Assembly: GCA_023416175.1 (NCBI GenBank)
Contig: JAEZIE010000004.1
Location: 1 to 18,436 of the forward strand
DNA from: Bacillota bacterium
GTDB lineage: Bacteria > Bacillota > Clostridia > Christensenellales > CAG-138
Reading direction: 5' to 3'
Length of the DNA stretch: 18,436 bases
Position 1 is the stretch's first letter. Each line of letters begins with the position of its first letter. The notes below the pieces were generated by a model, which saw only the letters and a program-made list of their open reading frames with translations, did not search any database and was not told the DNA's origin. The position numbers and the translations under genes were made by a program. Below, in pieces: positions 15,435 through 18,436 of the stretch.

Positions 15435-15497
15435 ATGATCTCCTCCGCGGCTATTCCATACTATGCGAAAAGAGATCATATTGCGCGGCGGATAGCC
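15433..15497 (-). promoter_or_regulatory. Candidate H-type RNA pseudoknot covering the start of the 189-aa gene
   Basis: In the transcript, segment B' (15497-15490, GGCUAUCC) can pair with B (15457-15449, GGAAUAGCC, one bulged A). Segment A' (15481-15468, AUAUGAUCUCUUUU) can pair with A (15446-15433, GGAGGAGAUCAUAU) over 14 positions, including three G-U pairs. The order B'-A'-B-A is that of an H-type pseudoknot. Segment A includes the Shine-Dalgarno sequence and the AU of the AUG, so pairing would block translation. The UUUU opposite GGAG resembles fourU thermosensors. Pairings were read by eye; no folding was run. Confidence 0.42.
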
Positions 15498-15501
15498 AGT
15501 C

Positions 15502-16788
15502 CTATTCCAAAGACACGCGCTTCATATAGTTGCGAAGCGCGTAGGCCCCGTCGTGGGCAGCGCCGCAATAAGTATCGGACATATGCTCCGGTCGCGTCAC
15601 CCGGATAACGCCTGCTCGAAAGAGCCGCTCCGATAGTATTTCACGTTCTTCTTCGCCGCACAACAGGCCCGCCGTTTGCAGGTATCCCCTGTAGGGGCGT
15701 AGCTTTTCCACGAGTTGCATCCTCGGCAGCCGCCGCACCCAGCAGTTGCGGAACTGCAGCGCTGAATGGAGCTTAAAATCCGGATAATAGTGTACACTTC
15801 CCTGCGTTCCCTCGTACAGCCACCCGCCTTGAAATGTGGTTAACAGCGCCTCAGTGCGCAGCTTGAGCGTGAGGTGCGCCTGCATCGCGGTATCGAGCAT
15901 GCGCGGTTCCGCTTTGCCCGCCCGCTCCAGAACGGATAAGAAGGACTGGCAGAACTGTTGCGCTTCTTCCTCGCTTTGCGTATCCAGAAAAATTCCTTGG
16001 CAGGAGCTGCACGGAAGCTGGTTAGTCAAAGAGATGTGCGTTGCTAACTGAAGTATCTGCCCATCCTCCATGCCCGCTCGTGTTACATAGGCAAAGCTGA
16101 GCTTGTGGCCCCATTCGATGATACGGACATTGGGTTTTGCCATCCTGCGCACCGCAGTTATCGCAGCGTCCGAGCCCCAGACGACGATGGCATCCGCGAC
16201 GTCCGCCATCCGCTCCATCCGTTCCGTTTCTTCGGACGGGTAATCAAACACATAGATATACTCTGATAGCTCCGGCGCAAGGCGAATAAGCTCTTCGAGC
16301 AATAAAACGGACAATCCGTCCTCGCTGCCGGGCAGCTTCAAGATGTTGATATTGCCGGTCAACAGCCCTTCGATTACGGTGAAGGCGGGAAGCGCCTCCA
16401 CATTTCCTGCCGCAATATGGAACAGGACGCCAAGCGGCTGCCACTGCTCCCGTACCGGCAGCTCCCGGCCCATCGGCACAAACGAAATTGGCTCCAGCGG
16501 ATTTTGTCCAAGCTCACGCTCCATGCGAGAAAGCAAATACTCTGGGTCCAACATGGCCATGGCTTCGGCAAGCTGCCTGCGCGCGGCGGATACGGAAAGT
16601 CCGGTCTCACACAGCATAGGAAGATACCGCTCCGGGTCAATCGCGGCGCGCAGTTCTCCGCAAGCTTCGAGCACAGTCTTCGCAAGCGGGCGCGCATGGA
16701 ACAGCGTGCGTGCGACGGACGCCTGCAACCCATCCAATACCGCAAAACTCTCCTGCCGGTCCATCCGTTTTCCAAATAATAAATTCAT
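15502..16788 (-). CDS. luxC: LuxC-family acyl-CoA reductase (fatty-aldehyde-forming)
   Basis: 428 aa. LuxC enzymes accept an acyl group on a cysteine and reduce it to an aldehyde with NAD(P)H. Visible motifs are the cofactor region FHIAAGNVEALPAF...GLLTGNINILKLPGSE (about 123-156) and VVWGSD, and the likely nucleophile Cys260 in NQLPCSSCQ. The start ATG overlaps the luxE stop by four bases (ATGA), so the two are coupled. The gene is full length compared with marine LuxC proteins (about 480 aa) apart from a shorter N terminus. There is no luxAB luciferase here; the role must be something other than light. Preferred acyl chain is not known. Confidence 0.9.
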   Translation of the reverse strand: MNLLFGKRMDRQESFAVLDGLQASVARTLFHARPLAKTVLEACGELRAAIDPERYLPMLCETGLSVSAARRQLAEAMAMLDPEYLLSRMERELGQNPLEPISFVPMGRELPVREQWQPLGVLFHIAAGNVEALPAFTVIEGLLTGNINILKLPGSEDGLSVLLLEELIRLAPELSEYIYVFDYPSEETERMERMADVADAIVVWGSDAAITAVRRMAKPNVRIIEWGHKLSFAYVTRAGMEDGQILQLATHISLTNQLPCSSCQGIFLDTQSEEEAQQFCQSFLSVLERAGKAEPRMLDTAMQAHLTLKLRTEALLTTFQGGWLYEGTQGSVHYYPDFKLHSALQFRNCWVRRLPRMQLVEKLRPYRGYLQTAGLLCGEEEREILSERLFRAGVIRVTRPEHMSDTYCGAAHDGAYALRNYMKRVSLE

Positions 16789-17903
16789 GCCTGTGCCTCC
16801 AGCGCCTCAGCAGCGCCTGCGGCGCATGTTTTGATGCCCTCTGCGTTTGCCCGGCCCAACACCTCAAAGTACGGCGCTTCAATGCCACAGCCGCATGTTT
16901 TCCCGTCATGCAGCACGGCGATATCATCCGTCATCACGCTTACAAACGGTACGCTTTGCATGATGGGCGTGACAAAGCTCAACAGCCCCGGTTTCCCGAA
17001 CGGCAACGGTTCAAGCGTGGTGACATCCCGTATGAGGACCCTGCTGTAAACCGGCACATGGAAATGATGGTTCGCGCAGTCGCAATACGCCACGGGATGC
17101 TCTGCAGCACTGAAAAACTCCTTGCAGTTGGTTTCCTGTATGCCAAGTATATCTTCGATGCGGGCAAACAGTTCACCCTTTTCCATACGCTTTGCGGCCT
17201 GCTGCTTGAAGCCGCCGCCAAGCAATACCTTGCTACCCTTGGGCAATTCCAGCCGGCAGCCGTTTTTCTCCAGCATCTCTGTTAAAACCAGCATAAAGTA
17301 CGGAAAGCCCACTAGGCGCACCGGCAATCCTTGCATTCGGTAACGGTACAGCGCACGCTCAATTCCTTCGATGTTGGGCATATACGCGCCGTCCCGGTAT
17401 GTAAGCGCGTATTCCCTGTGCAGGGCGGGCGCAAAATAGGTGACGCCGTGCGCCGTTTTCACAGCGCCCGTTTCCATCGTGCGGGAAGGCTTATATCCAA
17501 GGATAATGTAATTGGTAGGGGCAAAGGAGAGCAGATGGTAATAGGAGAAGAGCTTCAACAGCATACGGATGCCATAAGAGAGGCTTACCGCATCGATGCC
17601 GATGCGGCTTTTCATCCCCGATGTGCCGGAGGAAGTGGCCCGGATCAAAAACCGCTTCTCGTCCATGGAAAACAGCGGGTGGGCCTTTAAAAACAGCGTC
17701 GGCAGCACCGGAATACGGTATAAGTCGTCAACGGTTTTCAACGCGTCCACTGTGAAGGACTCCCGCTCCAATAGCGTGCGGTACTCCGGGCAGCACGCGC
17801 TGTGCAGGCGCACGTTTTCCTTGACTGCCTCCACAAACAGAGCATCCGTACCAATCAGATCATATGGTTCTTTTGTCTTAAACAGCTTCCGTGTGAAATC
17901 CAT
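16785..17903 (-). CDS. luxE: LuxE-family acyl-protein synthetase (acyl-adenylating)
   Basis: 372 aa. LuxE enzymes activate a carboxylic acid with ATP and pass the acyl group to LuxC. The adenylation-type loop RATSSGTSGMKSR lies at about residues 89-101; LLGGGFKQQ and QETNCKEFF follow in the order of the family, then a C-terminal TDDIAVLHDGKTCGCG and APYFEVLGR. Cysteines near the end (TCGCG and the KTC 12 residues from the C terminus) are candidates for the acyl-carrying residue. The start is ATG at 17903 with GGGGGAG only 3 bases away; the in-frame TTG at 17915 is an alternative. Its stop overlaps the luxC start; it lies 36 bases after aroD. Confidence 0.88.
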   Translation of the reverse strand: MDFTRKLFKTKEPYDLIGTDALFVEAVKENVRLHSACCPEYRTLLERESFTVDALKTVDDLYRIPVLPTLFLKAHPLFSMDEKRFLIRATSSGTSGMKSRIGIDAVSLSYGIRMLLKLFSYYHLLSFAPTNYIILGYKPSRTMETGAVKTAHGVTYFAPALHREYALTYRDGAYMPNIEGIERALYRYRMQGLPVRLVGFPYFMLVLTEMLEKNGCRLELPKGSKVLLGGGFKQQAAKRMEKGELFARIEDILGIQETNCKEFFSAAEHPVAYCDCANHHFHVPVYSRVLIRDVTTLEPLPFGKPGLLSFVTPIMQSVPFVSVMTDDIAVLHDGKTCGCGIEAPYFEVLGRANAEGIKTCAAGAAEALEAQA

Positions 17904-17939
17904 ATTCTCCCCCAATCAGGTTCCGCAATGGATTTGTTT

Positions 17940-18436
17940 TCAGGAGCCCGTGTGCAGGGACCACAATATTGTCTGAAGCATTTTCGCCTGAATTTGGCCG
18001 GGAGCCGAAACGACGCCCGCAGCCCCAAACGTCATGTCCGTGCCGGACAATGATCCACAAACACGGCTCACGGCGCCCAAAGCGCCCATCGATATCGTAA
18101 TGAGCGGACGATCCGCATAAAGCCTGTTAAACTCTTCGGAAGCGCAAAGCAGCGTCAATACATCCCGCTCTGTATTGGGCATCACGGCGATCTTGACGAT
18201 ATCGGCACCGGAGTGCTGCATGGCGCATAAACGGGCAATGAGTTCTTCCTTAGGCGGGGTCGTGTAAAAATCATGGCTGGAAGCCACCACCCTGAGCCCA
18301 TACGCCCGGACATCCCGAATATGCTGCGTGACTGTCGCATCCCCCGTGCCAAATTCCACATCAATGAGGTCGGTAAGCCCGCTTGCGGCAGCAGCAAGGT
18401 TCAGACGTAGATAGTCTTCCTTCGGTCCGTCAAACG
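17940..18436 (-). CDS. aroD: Type I 3-dehydroquinate dehydratase, 5' end outside the window
   Basis: Converts 3-dehydroquinate to 3-dehydroshikimate in the shikimate pathway through a Schiff base. The frame is open to the window edge (FDGPKEDYLRLNLAAAASG, then LIDVEFG), so the N terminus is missing; the GTG at 18359 is internal. Catalytic His is in ASSHDF and the Schiff-base Lys in DIVKIAV; ISMGALGAVSR and the final SAPGQIQ are family motifs. It is upstream of luxE on the same strand with 36 bases between. No other shikimate gene is in the window, so a pathway-wide role cannot be judged from here. Confidence 0.92.
   Translation of the reverse strand, partial: FDGPKEDYLRLNLAAAASGLTDLIDVEFGTGDATVTQHIRDVRAYGLRVVASSHDFYTTPPKEELIARLCAMQHSGADIVKIAVMPNTERDVLTLLCASEEFNRLYADRPLITISMGALGAVSRVCGSLSGTDMTFGAAGVVSAPGQIQAKMLQTILWSLHTGS

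Noticed and set aside
14865..17903. Bioluminescence operon
   Set aside because: No luxA, luxB or luxD in the window; luxE and luxC alone occur in non-luminous bacteria.
18357..18359. GTG at 18359 as the aroD start
   Set aside because: The frame continues upstream with family-like residues (Y-x-x-LN, then LIDVEFG), so the real start is beyond the window.

Overview
The window looks like chromosomal DNA of a moderately GC-rich Clostridia-type Bacillota. The evidence is the gene set: type III pantothenate kinase, orphan ECF-transporter S components, a LytR-CpsA-Psr wall ligase, ruvC together with ruvAB, an archaeal-type prolyl-tRNA synthetase, and a collagen-like surface protein with a DUF6273-type domain. 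Shine-Dalgarno sites are strong, and GTG/TTG starts appear in several genes. No rRNA, tRNA, CRISPR, transposase or phage gene was seen.

Layout: (1) 1-2140, plus strand: a secreted, membrane-anchored surface protein with a DUF6273-like head, two short repeat modules, a collagen-like stretch and a C-terminal membrane segment, ending in its own terminator. Its head carries a short block of almost only NNC/NNT codons between the conserved WLRSP and AVRPALHI motifs, which resembles the variable region of a diversity-generating retroelement target. No reverse transcriptase is in the window. (2) 2214-8315, minus strand: one long, tightly packed transcription unit ruvC-ruvA-ruvB-coiled-coil protein-proS-ECF S component-MBL hydrolase, with a visible promoter upstream of ruvC and an intrinsic terminator after the MBL gene. 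(3) 8374-11324, plus strand: an extended -10 promoter, then a probable pantothenate S component, coaX and hom, closed by a strong terminator. (4) 11381-12637: an MFS exporter, convergent with a tandem-OB-fold SSB-like gene; the two share a perfect bidirectional terminator. (5) 13319-14766: a 383-base divergent spacer and an LCP-family protein. (6) 14815-18436, minus strand: aroD (running off the end), luxE, luxC and an uncharacterised 189-aa protein, ending in a terminator.

How genes work together: the S component at 8475 sits directly before coaX, so pantothenate uptake and phosphorylation (the first step to CoA) are probably co-expressed. RuvA, RuvB and RuvC together process Holliday junctions. 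LuxE and LuxC form an acyl-activating and acyl-reducing pair that would make an aldehyde. There is no luciferase here, and the partner next door is a type I dehydroquinase, so the cluster is not a bioluminescence operon and its product is unknown.

The least expected signals are: the luxEC/aroD/189-aa cluster; two interlocking inverted repeats that can form an H-type pseudoknot covering the ribosome-binding site and start codon of the 189-aa gene; and the DGR-like codon block in the surface protein. All are readings from sequence alone; no search or folding program was run.
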